Positions 8,917-17,840 of a stretch of 64,000 nucleotides of DNA are shown piece after piece. The DNA is from Streptomyces hoynatensis (GTDB lineage Bacteria > Actinomycetota > Actinomycetes > Streptomycetales > Streptomycetaceae). The stretch covers positions 49,113-113,112 of the forward strand of contig NZ_RBAL01000021.1 in assembly GCF_003626535.1 (NCBI RefSeq), written 5' to 3'. The notes under the pieces were generated by a model, which ran no database searches, was not told the origin of the DNA, and saw nothing but the letters and a program-made list of their open reading frames with translations. Made by a program: the position numbers and the translations under genes. Every line of letters starts with the position of its first letter. The stretch's first letter is position 1.

Positions 8917-9756
8917 ATGACAGCAATGATCTCGGCCGCGGAACTCGCGTCGGCGCTCGCCCCTGGCGCACCGGCCGCCGAGCGCCCCGTGCTTCTCGAC
9001 GTGCGCTACCAGCTGGGCGGGCCGCCGGGCCGGCCCGCCTACGAGGCGGGGCACCTGCCCGGCGCCGTCTTCGTCGACTTGGACGCCGAACTCGCCGCCG
9101 AGCCCGGCCGCGGCGGCCGGCATCCCCTGCCCGACCTCGGCGTCTTCGGCACCGCCATGCGCCGCGCCGGGGTCTCCCACGGGCGGCCCGTCGTCGTCTA
9201 CGACGGCGGGCAGGGCTGGGCGGCGGCCCGCGCCTGGTGGCTGCTGCGCTGGACGGGCCACCAGCGGGTGCGGGTCCTCGACGGCGGGCTCGCGGCCTGG
9301 CCCGGCGAGACCACCACCGAGGAACCCGAGCCGCCCGAGGGCGACTTCGTGCCCGCCCCGGGCGCGCTCCCGGTGCTGGACGCGGCGGGCGCGGCCCGCG
9401 TGGCCAGGACCGGCGTGCTGCTGGACGCCCGGGCCGCGGAGCGGTACCGCGGCGAGGTGGAGCCGATCGACCCGGTAGCGGGGCACATCCCTGGCGCGAT
9501 CTCCGCGCCGACCACGGAAAACCTGGACGAGAACGGCTTGTTGCGGCCCCCCGTCGAACTCGCCGAGCGGTATGCCGCGCTCGGCGTGACGCCGGGCGCC
9601 GAGGTGGGGGTCTACTGCGGCTCCGGCGTCTCCGCCGCGCAGGAGGTGCTGGCCCTGACGGTCGCCGGCATCGAGGCGGCCCTCTACCCGGGGTCCTGGA
9701 GCGAGTGGGTGAGCGATCCGGAACGGCCCGTGGCCACGGGCCAGGAACCCGGCTGA
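8917..9756 (+). CDS. Sulfurtransferase with tandem rhodanese domains
   Basis: Predicted 279 residues. Domain 1 (about 10-125) lacks an active-site cysteine; domain 2 (about 150-275) has the loop YCGSGVSA with catalytic Cys near residue 234. The CGSGVS loop is of the 3-mercaptopyruvate sulfurtransferase type rather than the CRKGVT loop of thiosulfate sulfurtransferase. It would move sulfane sulfur from a donor to cyanide or thiols. It is transcribed alone and converges on sepH, with a shared terminator between them. Confidence 0.9.
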   Translation: MTAMISAAELASALAPGAPAAERPVLLDVRYQLGGPPGRPAYEAGHLPGAVFVDLDAELAAEPGRGGRHPLPDLGVFGTAMRRAGVSHGRPVVVYDGGQGWAAARAWWLLRWTGHQRVRVLDGGLAAWPGETTTEEPEPPEGDFVPAPGALPVLDAAGAARVARTGVLLDARAAERYRGEVEPIDPVAGHIPGAISAPTTENLDENGLLRPPVELAERYAALGVTPGAEVGVYCGSGVSAAQEVLALTVAGIEAALYPGSWSEWVSDPERPVATGQEPG

Positions 9757-9789
9757 GCCGCCGCACGCGTCGCCCGAGCCGTCCCCCGC

Positions 9790-9820
9790 CGCCGGTCCCG
9801 CCGGCGCGGCGGGACCGGCG
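9790..9820. terminator. Bidirectional terminator between the rhodanese gene and sepH
   Basis: Perfect 13-bp stem (9790-9802 with 9808-9820) and a 5-nt loop, lying between the convergent stops at 9756 and 9830. Confidence 0.85.
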
Positions 9821-9829
9821 GGGCGGCCG

Positions 9830-10858
9830 TCACTCCTTCTTCTTGCGGCGGGTGCCGAAGACGATCTCGTCCCAGCTGGGCACCGCCGCCCGGCGCCCCG
9901 GCCGCACGCCGTCCGCCTCGGCCTGACGGTCCGTGTTCCCCGTCAGGCGCTCCCGGTGGCCGCCCACGGAACGCGGCATCAGCACGTCCGCGTACGTGGA
10001 ACCCGCGCTCGCCGCCGAGGGGCCGCGGCCCGGCGGCACCTCGGCCGCCGGCTCGTCCCCGTCCTGCTCGCCCTCCCCCTGGCCGGACGCGGCCGAGGGC
10101 TCGGGCACCACGAGGTCCCCGCGGAAGCTCGGCACCGCCTCCAGCAGGCTGGTCAGCGAGTCCGTGTCGTTCTCCGCGCGCGCGGAGGGCACCTCGGCCG
10201 AGGCACGGGCCGCCGGGCGCTCCCGCTCGCTCTCCCGCGGCAGCCGGGCGATCCGCGGCACGAACGGCGTGATCGGGTCGGGCGTGTCGTCGGTCTCGCC
10301 GAGCAGGGCACGCGCCTCGTCGTCCACGGCCTGCACCAGGCGGCGCGGCGGGTCGTAGGTCCAGCTCGCCGAGTGGGTCTCGCCCGCCACCCGGTAGACC
10401 AGCAGCACCTCCCAGGTGCCGTCGTCCCGGCGCCAGGAGTCCCAGCGCACCGCGTCCTTCTCGGCGCCGCGCAGCAGCAGGCGGTCCGCGACGGCCTCGC
10501 CCAGCAGCGGGCCGGCCGACTCGCCCGGGCGGCGCAGCGGCGTCTTGCGGGCGCGTTCCGCCATGAAGGCGCGCTCGGCCAGCACGGGCCCCTCGAAGCG
10601 CCGCACGCGGTCCACGGGAATCCCGGCGAACTGGGCCACCTCTTCCGCGGTGGCGCCGGCTCGTATCCGGGCCTGGATGTCGCGCGGGCGGAGGTGGTTT
10701 TCCACCTCGATCTCGATCTGGCCGAGACGGGCCCGGTCGTTGCGCACGGCCGCGCGCAGCCGCTCGTCGATCGGCAGCGTGTATTCCGTGTTGTCGGCAG
10801 CCTTGAGCACCAGGCGTGTGCCGTCATTGCTCACGGCCACGACACGCAGTTCGGGCAC
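9830..10858 (-). CDS. sepH: SepH, actinobacterial cell-division (FtsZ-associated) protein
   Basis: Predicted 342 residues. The N-terminal region (about 1-200) matches DUF3071, with a helix-turn-helix-like segment near 57-90 (GATAEEVAQFAGIPVDRV). A low-complexity acidic/proline linker follows, and the protein ends in a conserved basic tail, VPSWDEIVFGTRRKKKE. Family knowledge: SepH in Streptomyces and Mycobacterium binds FtsZ and stimulates its assembly during septation, and the HTH is needed for this despite no shown DNA role. The start is a GTG at 10858 with GGGAGG five bases upstream. The gene is divergent from hemH with a long spacer. Confidence 0.92.
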   Translation of the reverse strand: MPELRVVAVSNDGTRLVLKAADNTEYTLPIDERLRAAVRNDRARLGQIEIEVENHLRPRDIQARIRAGATAEEVAQFAGIPVDRVRRFEGPVLAERAFMAERARKTPLRRPGESAGPLLGEAVADRLLLRGAEKDAVRWDSWRRDDGTWEVLLVYRVAGETHSASWTYDPPRRLVQAVDDEARALLGETDDTPDPITPFVPRIARLPRESERERPAARASAEVPSARAENDTDSLTSLLEAVPSFRGDLVVPEPSAASGQGEGEQDGDEPAAEVPPGRGPSAASAGSTYADVLMPRSVGGHRERLTGNTDRQAEADGVRPGRRAAVPSWDEIVFGTRRKKKE

Positions 10859-11470
10859 GAGGACCTCCCGGTGGTGCCTGCCGACGTCACGTACGTCGCT
10901 GCTCCCGCTAGACGAGTGTGACTTGCCCGGGCGCAGCCTGCCACAACCTTGCCGACTTGCCCGGCGTGTCGGGCCATGGTCTTGAGCCGCCGTTATGGCA
11001 CAGTCACCACTTTGCCACGTGCGGTGACCGGCGCGGGGATGCTCCCGCACACGGGCCAGATCAGGGCCAAGGCCAGGTGCCGTCAGGTTACTCCATTAGG
11101 ACCACGGGGGAGGGGCGCCGCGCCAGGGAGTTTCGCTCGCGGGCACGGGAGTTGGGCCCCGAGGCAGGTGGATCGCCGGTCGGCAAGTCGCACAGAATCC
11201 GCATATTGCGGCATGTTGTCTCGCGTCTCGTGAGGCTTGCGTGTGCCTCGCGTGGAATGTGCGCACATGGCGGCAGACGGGGGAATTCCGGGTAAAGAAT
11301 CCACGCTCCCGCCCGATGCCCCACGGAACGCCCGCGCCTCGTGGCCCGCGCCGCCTCGCCCCGCCCGCGCGGCCGGCGCCGCCGTCCCGCGGAGGCGGTC
11401 CCGGGCCCGCCGGACAGACCCGCCGAAGGTGCCGCGGGACCGCGGAGCGGGTGATGGCAGGATCGTGGCC
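10859..11470. other. 612-bp divergent spacer between sepH and the ferrochelatase gene
   Basis: I find no convincing ORF. Open frames on both strands lack family similarity and ribosome-binding sites. The part at about 11190-11300 is less G+C rich and contains several GTG/TGTGCGCACA-like words, including TGTGCGCACA at about 11259-11268, a short perfect palindrome that could be a regulator site. Promoters for both genes must lie here. Confidence 0.5.
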
Positions 11471-12598
11471 ATGGATCGCGCGACCAATGCCCACCCCTAT
11501 GACGCTGTGCTGCTGCTCTCCTTCGGCGGACCCGAGGGCCCGGACGACGTGCTGCCCTTCCTGGAGAACGTCACCCGCGGGCGTGGCATCCCGAAGGAGC
11601 GTCTCGCCGAGGTCGGTGCCCACTACCACCTCTTCGGCGGCGTGAGCCCGATCAACGAGCAGAACCGCACGCTGCTCGCCGCGCTGCGCGCCGACTTCGC
11701 CGCCCAGGGCCTCGACCTGCCGGTCTACTGGGGCAACCGCAACTGGGCGCCGTACCTGACGGACACGCTCCGGGAGATGGTGGCCGACGGCAGGCGGCGG
11801 ATTCTGGCCCTGGTCACCAGCGCCTACGCCTCCTACTCCGGCTGCCGCCAGTACCGCGAGGACCTGGCCGCCGCGCTCGCCACCCTCGAGGAGGAGGGGC
11901 GGGAGCTGCCCCGGGTGGACAAGCTGCGGCTCTACTACAACCACCCCGGCTTCCTCACCACGGTGACCGAGGGAGTGCTCGCCGCCCTGGCCGAGCTGCC
12001 CGAGGAGGTCCGCAGGGGCGCGCACCTGGCCTTCACCACGCACTCGATCCCGGACGCGGCCGCCGACGTCTCCGGCCCGCCCCCGGCCCACGGGCCAGGC
12101 GGCGCCTACGTGGCCCAGCACCTGGACGCCGCCGGGTATGTCGCCGGGGCGGTGCGCGAGGCCACCGGCGTGGACTACCCCTGGGAGCTCGTCTACCAGT
12201 CGCGCAGCGGCGCCCCGCACGTGCCGTGGCTGGAGCCCGACATCGTGGACCACCTGCGCGGGCTGCCGGGCAAGGGCGCCTCCGCCGTGGTGATGATCCC
12301 GATCGGGTTCGTCTCGGACCACATGGAGGTCCGCTTCGACCTGGACACCGAGGCCATGGAGGCGGCCAAGGAGATCGGCCTGCCCGCCGTGCGGTCGGCC
12401 ACCGTCGGCGCCGACCCGCGGTTCGTCGCCGCGGTGCGCGACCTGGTGCTGGAGCGGGCCGCCACCGAGCGCGGCGAGCGGCCGGGCCGCGCCGCCCTCG
12501 GCGACCTCGGGCCCAGCCACGACGTCTGCCCGGCCGGCTGCTGCCAGGGCCGGGTGGCCAAGCCCGCCGCGGCCGGCGCCGACAGCCCCTTCGCCTGA
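11471..12598 (+). CDS. hemH: Ferrochelatase (coproporphyrin III type expected)
   Basis: Predicted 375 residues. Ferrochelatase features include LLLSFGGPEGPDDV at the N-terminus, the HLFGGVSPINEQ loop, the FTTHSIPDA histidine motif near residue 195 and GFVSDHMEV near 280. In Actinobacteria this enzyme (also called CpfC) inserts iron into coproporphyrin III in the coproporphyrin-dependent haem route. Cysteines at about residue 124 and in the tail motif CPAGCC could hold the [2Fe-2S] cluster known in some actinobacterial enzymes. ATG start at 11471; open sequence upstream is not family-like. The IMPase gene follows after 79 bp. Confidence 0.93.
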   Translation: MDRATNAHPYDAVLLLSFGGPEGPDDVLPFLENVTRGRGIPKERLAEVGAHYHLFGGVSPINEQNRTLLAALRADFAAQGLDLPVYWGNRNWAPYLTDTLREMVADGRRRILALVTSAYASYSGCRQYREDLAAALATLEEEGRELPRVDKLRLYYNHPGFLTTVTEGVLAALAELPEEVRRGAHLAFTTHSIPDAAADVSGPPPAHGPGGAYVAQHLDAAGYVAGAVREATGVDYPWELVYQSRSGAPHVPWLEPDIVDHLRGLPGKGASAVVMIPIGFVSDHMEVRFDLDTEAMEAAKEIGLPAVRSATVGADPRFVAAVRDLVLERAATERGERPGRAALGDLGPSHDVCPAGCCQGRVAKPAAAGADSPFA

Positions 12599-12677
12599 CC
12601 CGGCCCGCCACCCGGCCCGAGACCCCGACCCGAGACCCCGACCGGAGATCCGATCGGAGACCAAGGAGCGTCACACC

Positions 12678-13535
12678 GTGTCCGCAGGACCGTCCCAAGG
12701 ACCGCCGCAAGAAGCCGGCGCCGGCCCGGAGCTGGTCGCCGAGCTCCTCGCGCTCGCCGAGGAGGCCGCCGGCCTCGCCGGGCGGCTGCTGCGCGACGGC
12801 CGCCCGGCCGACCTCGGCGTCGCCGCCACCAAGTCCAGCCCGATCGACGTCGTCACCGAGATGGACCTCGCCGCCGAGAAGCTGATCACCGGCTTCCTCA
12901 CCGAGCGGCGCCCGGCCGACGGCATCCTCGGCGAGGAGGGCGGCGAAAGCCGGGGCACCAGCGGCGTGCGGTGGGTCGTCGACCCGCTGGACGGCACCGT
13001 GAACTACCTGTACGGACTGCCTCAGTGGGCGGTGTCGATCGCCGCGCAGTGGCACGGCGAGACGGTGGCAGGCGTCGTCGCGGCGCCGATGCGCGGCGAG
13101 ACCTACCGGGCCTTCGCCGGGGGCGGCGCCCAGCGCCTGGTCGCGGGGCGGGAGCCGAGCCCGCTGCGCCCGCGCCCCTCCCCGCCCCTGGACCAGGCGC
13201 TGATCGGCACCGGCTTCAACTACGTCCTCGAGGTCCGCACCGCGCAGGCCGCCCTCGCCCAGCGGCTGATCCCCCGGGTGCGGGACATCAGGCGCTCGGG
13301 CTCCGCGGCCATCGACCTGTGCGACGTGGCCGGCGGACGGCTCGACGGCTTCTTCGAACGGGGCCTTGCGCCCTGGGACCTGGCCGCAGGAGACCTCATC
13401 GCCAGGGAGGCCGGGGCGCTGACCGGCGGGCGGGTGGGCGCGCGCCCGGACGGCGAGCTCGCCGTGGCCGCAAGCCCCGGCGTCTTCGAGGTGCTCCAGC
13501 CGCTGCTCGACGAGCTCGGCGCCTGGCACGACTGA
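12678..13535 (+). CDS. Inositol monophosphatase family protein
   Basis: Predicted 285 residues. The Mg-binding motifs of the family are all present: GEEGGE near residue 80, DPLDGTVNYLYG near 105 and APWDLAAGDLIA near 237. Likely substrates are inositol-1-phosphate, histidinol phosphate or fructose-1,6-bisphosphate; the sequence alone does not decide. GTG start with AAGGAG nine bases upstream. It lies downstream of hemH and could be co-transcribed with it; a strong terminator follows. Confidence 0.9.
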   Translation: MSAGPSQGPPQEAGAGPELVAELLALAEEAAGLAGRLLRDGRPADLGVAATKSSPIDVVTEMDLAAEKLITGFLTERRPADGILGEEGGESRGTSGVRWVVDPLDGTVNYLYGLPQWAVSIAAQWHGETVAGVVAAPMRGETYRAFAGGGAQRLVAGREPSPLRPRPSPPLDQALIGTGFNYVLEVRTAQAALAQRLIPRVRDIRRSGSAAIDLCDVAGGRLDGFFERGLAPWDLAAGDLIAREAGALTGGRVGARPDGELAVAASPGVFEVLQPLLDELGAWHD

Positions 13536-13590
13536 GGGGCGCGGCCCGGCGGCCGCGCCCAGGCCCTGGCCTGCCGGGGCCCGAACGCCG

Positions 13591-13619
13591 AAGCGCCCCC
13601 GGTGACCCCGGGGGCGCTT
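13591..13619. terminator. Bidirectional terminator between the IMPase gene and a small minus-strand ORF
   Basis: Perfect 12-bp stem (13591-13602 with 13608-13619), 5-nt loop. It sits between convergent stops at 13535 and 13648 and can serve both. Confidence 0.88.
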
Positions 13620-13647
13620 GTCGACGATGCGTGTCGGGCAGAACGGT

Positions 13648-13821
13648 TCAGGCGGTACGTGAGCCGACTTCCACGCCGTACTCGGCGGCCAGCCGGTGCA
13701 GGTCGTCCAGCTCGGCCTGCTCCACGTCCATCGCGAACACATCTCCGGCCTCACGAGCGTTGTGCAGATCGGACTCGGTGTTCGCAATGCGCTGCAGAAT
13801 TCCAGCGGTGAACGCGTCCAA
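13648..13821 (-). CDS. Small conserved-looking protein, 57 residues
   Basis: Reads MDAFTAGILQRI at the N-terminus and ends in a Val-Glu-Val-Gly-Ser-Arg-Thr-Ala tail. It is acidic and helical, with no membrane segment. The start is a TTG at 13821 with a strong GAGGGGG site 6 nt upstream; the codon third positions are G/C rich and a terminator follows the stop, all of which support a real gene. I recall short proteins of this kind next to cutR in streptomycetes but know no function. It is divergent from cutR across 324 bp and may share its control region. Confidence 0.65.
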   Translation of the reverse strand: MDAFTAGILQRIANTESDLHNAREAGDVFAMDVEQAELDDLHRLAAEYGVEVGSRTA

Positions 13822-14145
13822 GGTGCGCCCCCTCGTCTTCGATCGGTCGGCACCGGGGGATGCCGGGGGTGGGTACGACCACGGCGAGCCAAACCGCGGG
13901 TCGGCAGCGTGCGGGTTGCTTGCCGCCCGGGCACGGGGTGGTCGTGGGGTGTGTGCCTTGTCCTCCCCGACAAAGCGAAGCGGGAAACCCGGCTCCCCGA
14001 AGAAATCAGAAAATCCGCGCCCGGGGCCCGGGACCGGCCGCTTTACCAGCCGTTTATGCGGGGGCGAGGCAGGATGGAGGCGGGGAGGGCCATCCAGGCG
14101 ACCTGCCCAGGACCGTCACGGCACTCACGAGAGTAAGGACAAGAC
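13822..14145. other. Divergent spacer upstream of cutR
   Basis: No ORF is supported. The middle (about 13970-14010) is comparatively A-rich (GACAAAGCGAAG, AGAAATCAGAAAA) and is the likeliest place for promoters. AAGGAC before 14146 is the cutR ribosome-binding site. Confidence 0.5.
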
Positions 14146-14799
14146 GTGCGCGTACTCGTCGTCGAGGACGAGCAACTGCTCGCCGACGCGGTGGCCACGG
14201 GCCTCCGCCGCGAGGCCATGGCCGTGGACGTCGTCTACGACGGCGCCGCGGCCACCGAGCGCGTCGACCTGAACGACTACGACGTCGTCGTCCTCGACCG
14301 CGATCTTCCCCTGGTGCACGGCGACGACGTGTGCCGGTACATCGTGCGGCTGGGCAAGGAGACCAGGGTGCTCATGCTGACCGCCTCGGGAGACGTCAGC
14401 GACCGCGTCGAGGGCCTGGAGATCGGGGCCGACGACTACCTGCCCAAGCCCTTCGCCTTCCGGGAGCTCATCGCCCGGGTCAGGGCGCTCGGCAGGCGGG
14501 CCACCGCCCCGCTGCCGCCGGTGCTGGAGCGCTCGGGGATACGGCTCGACCCCAACCGCAGGGAGGTCTTCCGCGGCGAGCGGCAGGTGCACCTGGCGCC
14601 GAAGGAGTTCGCGGTGCTCGAGGTGCTGATGCGCAGCGCCGGCGTCGTGGTCTCCGCCGAGCAGCTGCTGGAGAAGGCCTGGGACGAGAACACCGACCCG
14701 TTCACGAACGTGGTCCGGGTCACGGTGATGACGCTCAGGCGCAAGCTCGGGGAGCCGCCGGTGATCACCACCGTGCCCGGCGCGGGATACCGGATCTGA
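14146..14799 (+). CDS. cutR: CutR, OmpR-family response regulator
   Basis: Predicted 217 residues. Receiver domain (1-115) with the acidic pair EDE at 7-9, phospho-acceptor Asp51 in VVVLDRD and the conserved Lys in LPKPFAF near 104; a winged-helix DNA-binding domain fills 125-217. The sequence closely resembles Streptomyces CutR as I know it. GTG start with AAGGAC upstream. cutS follows after 3 bp. Family knowledge: CutRS is a conserved streptomycete system, first linked to copper/melanin and antibiotic output and later to secretion or protein-folding stress at the cell envelope. Confidence 0.93.
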   Translation: MRVLVVEDEQLLADAVATGLRREAMAVDVVYDGAAATERVDLNDYDVVVLDRDLPLVHGDDVCRYIVRLGKETRVLMLTASGDVSDRVEGLEIGADDYLPKPFAFRELIARVRALGRRATAPLPPVLERSGIRLDPNRREVFRGERQVHLAPKEFAVLEVLMRSAGVVVSAEQLLEKAWDENTDPFTNVVRVTVMTLRRKLGEPPVITTVPGAGYRI

Positions 14800-14802
14800 G
14801 CC

Positions 14803-16128
14803 ATGGCAGCCTCTCCCTCTCCCTCGTCTCCCTCGCCTTCCTCGCCGCCGTCCCCCGCGGTCCCCCCGCCGCTGCCGGGCCACCGGCCGCCGCCCGGGGT
14901 GCCGGGGGCGCCCCCGAAGCCGCACTACGACCCGCGGGACGCGGAGCAGCCGCACAGCTGGCTGCGGCCGACGATCAGAATCCGGCTGACCCTGCTGTAC
15001 GGCGGGATGTTCCTGGTCGCCGGGGTCGTGCTGCTGACGATCATCTACCTGCTGGCCGCCCGCGCCCTCCACCGGGGGAACGAGCTTCCGTTCGAGTTCT
15101 ACCGTGACGCTCAGCTGCGGATCAACTCCGATGTGTGTTCCGGCGTCTCGGGTCAGGTGGTGAGCGGCGAGGAGTTCACCAACTGGGCGGAGAAGTGCTC
15201 GGACACCCAGCGCGCCCGCGCCCTCGACCAGCTCCTGCGCAGTTCCCTGCTCACCCTGCTCGGCCTCGCCGTGGCGGCCTTCGCCTTCGGCTACGTGATG
15301 GCGGGCCGGGTGCTCTCCCCGCTCGGCCGGATCACCCGCACCGCCCGCCGGGTGGCCGGGTCCGACCTGCACCGCAGGATCGAGCTGGACGGGCCGGACG
15401 ACGAGTTCAAGGAGCTGGCCGACACCTTCGACGAGATGCTGGACCGGCTCGACCGTGCCTTCACCGCGCAGCAGCGCTTCGTGGCCAATGCCTCGCACGA
15501 GCTGCGCACGCCCCTGGCGATCAACAGGACGCTCCTCGAGGTGCAGCTGTCCGACCCCGGGGCCTCTCCCGAGCTCGTGCAGCTGGGCAAGACGCTGCTG
15601 GCCACGAACGAGCGCAGCGAGCAGCTCGTGGAGGGGCTGCTGCTGCTCGCCCGCAGCGAGAACGAGCTGGTGGACCGCAAGCCGGTGGACCTGGCCGAGG
15701 TGGCCACCAGGGCCGTCGAGCAGGTCCGCGGGGAGGCCCAGGCCCACGGCGTGGAGCTGCGCGGCTCCCGGCCGCCGGTGCACGTCCTGGGGAACGGCGT
15801 CCTCCTGGAGCGCATCGCGCTGAACCTCGTGCAGAACGCCGTGCGGTACAACGTGGGGCCCCGCGGCTGGGTGCGCGTGGACACGGAGGCCCGGCCGGGG
15901 CAGGCGGTGCTCGTGGTGGAGAATACGGGTCCGGTGGTGCCCGCCTACGAGGTCGATAACATGTTCGAGCCTTTCCGGCGGTTGCGCACCGAGCGCACGG
16001 GCAGCGACAAGGGGGTCGGGCTCGGGCTCTCCATCGTCCGCTCCGTCGCACGCGCCCACGGCGGCTTCGTCACGGCGGAGCCCCGGCGCGAGGGAGGGCT
16101 CGTCATGCGCGTGGCCATACCGGTCTGA
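14803..16128 (+). CDS. cutS: CutS, sensor histidine kinase
   Basis: Predicted 441 residues. After a proline-rich cytoplasmic N-terminus come a membrane segment (about 64-86), a short extracytoplasmic loop, a second membrane segment (about 148-168), HAMP, HisKA with His232 in ASHELRTPLA, and HATPase with GLGLSIVRS near the end. The loop holds exactly two cysteines, Cys112 and Cys132, which suits sensing of thiol or disulfide state outside the cell (inference). It forms an operon with cutR. Confidence 0.92.
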   Translation: MAASPSPSSPSPSSPPSPAVPPPLPGHRPPPGVPGAPPKPHYDPRDAEQPHSWLRPTIRIRLTLLYGGMFLVAGVVLLTIIYLLAARALHRGNELPFEFYRDAQLRINSDVCSGVSGQVVSGEEFTNWAEKCSDTQRARALDQLLRSSLLTLLGLAVAAFAFGYVMAGRVLSPLGRITRTARRVAGSDLHRRIELDGPDDEFKELADTFDEMLDRLDRAFTAQQRFVANASHELRTPLAINRTLLEVQLSDPGASPELVQLGKTLLATNERSEQLVEGLLLLARSENELVDRKPVDLAEVATRAVEQVRGEAQAHGVELRGSRPPVHVLGNGVLLERIALNLVQNAVRYNVGPRGWVRVDTEARPGQAVLVVENTGPVVPAYEVDNMFEPFRRLRTERTGSDKGVGLGLSIVRSVARAHGGFVTAEPRREGGLVMRVAIPV

Positions 16129-16398
16129 GACCCTGCGAAGGCGGGAAAGAAGAGATGTGATCAATCGCATACGCGGGCTCGCCGCTGCGGGCGCGATGCG
16201 GCCCTGACCGGCCTTTCGGGCGGTCGGCGGCCCGATCGGCAGCCGCAATGATCACCTCTTCAGGCGTTCGGTTGGGTGTCGATTGAGTAACAGCGCTTGA
16301 TGTGAGGCAAAATCTCGGCCTCGGGTCGGGCACAAAGTCCGGCCCCCACGCGTTACGCGCGCTGGAGATACCGCAGACACCCGGAGGGGGAGAACGAA

Positions 16399-16698
16399 AT
16401 GGCAACCGATTACGACACTCCACGCAAGACCGACGATGACGTCAACGAGGACAGCATCGAAGAGCTGAAGGCCAGGCGGAACGACAAGTCGGCGTCCACC
16501 GTCGACGTGGACGAGTTCGAGCAGGCCGAGGGCCTGGAGCTGCCCGGCGCCGATCTGTCCAACGAGGAGCTGTCCGTCCGGGTGCTGCCACGGCAGGCCG
16601 ACGAGTTCACCTGCATGAGCTGCTTCCTCGTGCACCACAGGTCGCAGCTCGCCTCGGAGAAGGACGGCCAGCCGATCTGCCGCGACTGCGCGGCGTGA
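16399..16698 (+). CDS. DUF4193 zinc-ribbon-like protein
   Basis: Predicted 99 residues. The N-terminal half is acidic and disordered-looking; the C-terminal half has CMSCFLVHHRSQ and CRDC, giving two CXXC pairs that should bind zinc. This pattern is the actinobacterial DUF4193 family, small proteins of uncertain role often highly expressed. A very strong GGAGGGGGAG site precedes the ATG, and the 270-bp upstream spacer leaves room for its own promoter. Confidence 0.88.
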   Translation: MATDYDTPRKTDDDVNEDSIEELKARRNDKSASTVDVDEFEQAEGLELPGADLSNEELSVRVLPRQADEFTCMSCFLVHHRSQLASEKDGQPICRDCAA

Positions 16699-16718
16699 GG
16701 TGTCCGCCCGGGCCGGTG

Positions 16719-17174
16719 CTACTGGACCGCGTCCGGGCGGGCAGCGGTGAGCGCCGCCGCCAGACGGCCGGGCCGCCGGGTCGACAGGTAGAGGTAGGGC
16801 GTCGGATCCTCCGGGTCCACCACCTCGACCCGCACGGCCGTCGGGATGTAGGCGCGAAGCAGCATATGAGCCCGGGCATCCGCACGATGGGTGCGCAAGG
16901 CGCGCGCCTCCTCGGCGTCGAGCGCCCGGGCCTCGCCCAGGGCGCTGAGCGGAATCCGGGCCTCCCCGGCGAGCAGCGAGCCGGCCGCCACCACGATCCG
17001 GGCCGAGCCGTAGCCGCTCAGCGCGATCCCGGCCACCGTGCCGCCGATCACGACCCCGCACAGGGTCACCATCGGGCCCAGCGGGAACAGGGCGACCGCG
17101 AGCAGCAGCACCCCCGCCAGCGTGATCAGCCACCAGGAGCGGGGCACCGTCAGTCGCTCGTCGTACGCCTTCAT
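16719..17174 (-). CDS. DUF3093 membrane protein
   Basis: Predicted 151 residues. Two adjacent hydrophobic segments (about 14-34 and 37-57) are followed by a soluble domain ending in PTPYLYLSTRRPGRLAAAL, as in DUF3093. The function is unknown. It is convergent with the DUF4193 gene and divergent from dut; the dut-DUF3093 neighbourhood is conserved in streptomycetes. Confidence 0.85.
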   Translation of the reverse strand: MKAYDERLTVPRSWWLITLAGVLLLAVALFPLGPMVTLCGVVIGGTVAGIALSGYGSARIVVAAGSLLAGEARIPLSALGEARALDAEEARALRTHRADARAHMLLRAYIPTAVRVEVVDPEDPTPYLYLSTRRPGRLAAALTAARPDAVQ

Positions 17175-17326
17175 ACGTCAAGCATGGCAGGCGCGCCTCC
17201 GCGGCCCGCCCGCGGCGGTAGGGTCTGCACGTGGCCACCCGGCCGCGGGTCCTCTCCGGCCCGTGCCGCGTCTGGCGGGTGGCCGAAGCGGACGAGAAGC
17301 GAACAGGAAAGGGACGGGGAGAGGCT

Positions 17327-17839
17327 GTGAGCGGAGTGCCGGTGGACGTGCTGATCCGGCGGATCGATCCGGCCGTTCCCCTCCCGTCCCGGGCGCACCC
17401 CGGCGACGCGGGCGTGGACCTCGTCACCACCCGGGACGCCGAGCTGGCGCCGGGGGAGCGCGCCCTGCTTCCCACCGGGATCGCCATCGCGCTGCCCGAC
17501 GGCTACGCCGCGTTCGTGCATCCGCGCTCGGGGCTGGCCATCCACTGCGGGGTGGCCATGGTGAACGCGCCGGGCACCGTCGACGCCGGGTACCGTGGAG
17601 AACTCAAGGTCATCCTGATCAATCTGGACCCGAGGGAGACCGTGCGATTCCGGCGTTTCGACCGGATCGCGCAGCTCGTCGTCCAGCAGGTAGAGACGGT
17701 GCGTTTTCACGAGGTCGCCGAGCTGCCGGGATCGGCGCGGGCCACGGGGGGTTTCGGCTCCACGGGCGGGCATCCTGGCGTGCAGACCCCCTATGCTGCG
17801 GTCAGTCCCGGCGGGGGCGCCGACCGGAAAGGACAATGA
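17327..17839 (+). CDS. dut: dUTP diphosphatase
   Basis: Predicted 170 residues. All five trimeric dUTPase motifs are visible: HPGDAGVDL, PRSGLA, GTVDAGYRGE, RFDRIAQLV and RATGGFGSTG (the P-loop-like motif 5). The enzyme hydrolyses dUTP to dUMP, keeping uracil out of DNA and supplying thymidylate synthesis. GTG start with GGGGAGAGG immediately upstream. The 3' extension after motif 5 is slightly long. The DUF3710 gene starts at once downstream, so they are likely one operon. Confidence 0.95.
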   Translation: MSGVPVDVLIRRIDPAVPLPSRAHPGDAGVDLVTTRDAELAPGERALLPTGIAIALPDGYAAFVHPRSGLAIHCGVAMVNAPGTVDAGYRGELKVILINLDPRETVRFRRFDRIAQLVVQQVETVRFHEVAELPGSARATGGFGSTGGHPGVQTPYAAVSPGGGADRKGQ

Positions 17840-17840
17840 C

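Noticed and set aside
11088..11324. Short open frames in the sepH-hemH spacer
   Set aside because: No ribosome-binding site, poor codon bias and no recognisable sequence.
12033..13973. A ~646-codon minus-strand open frame covering the ferrochelatase end and the IMPase gene
   Set aside because: Shadow of two well-supported genes; no family-like sequence or ribosome-binding site.
14125..16248. A ~707-codon minus-strand open frame opposite cutRS
   Set aside because: Shadow frame; CutR and CutS are unmistakable on the plus strand.
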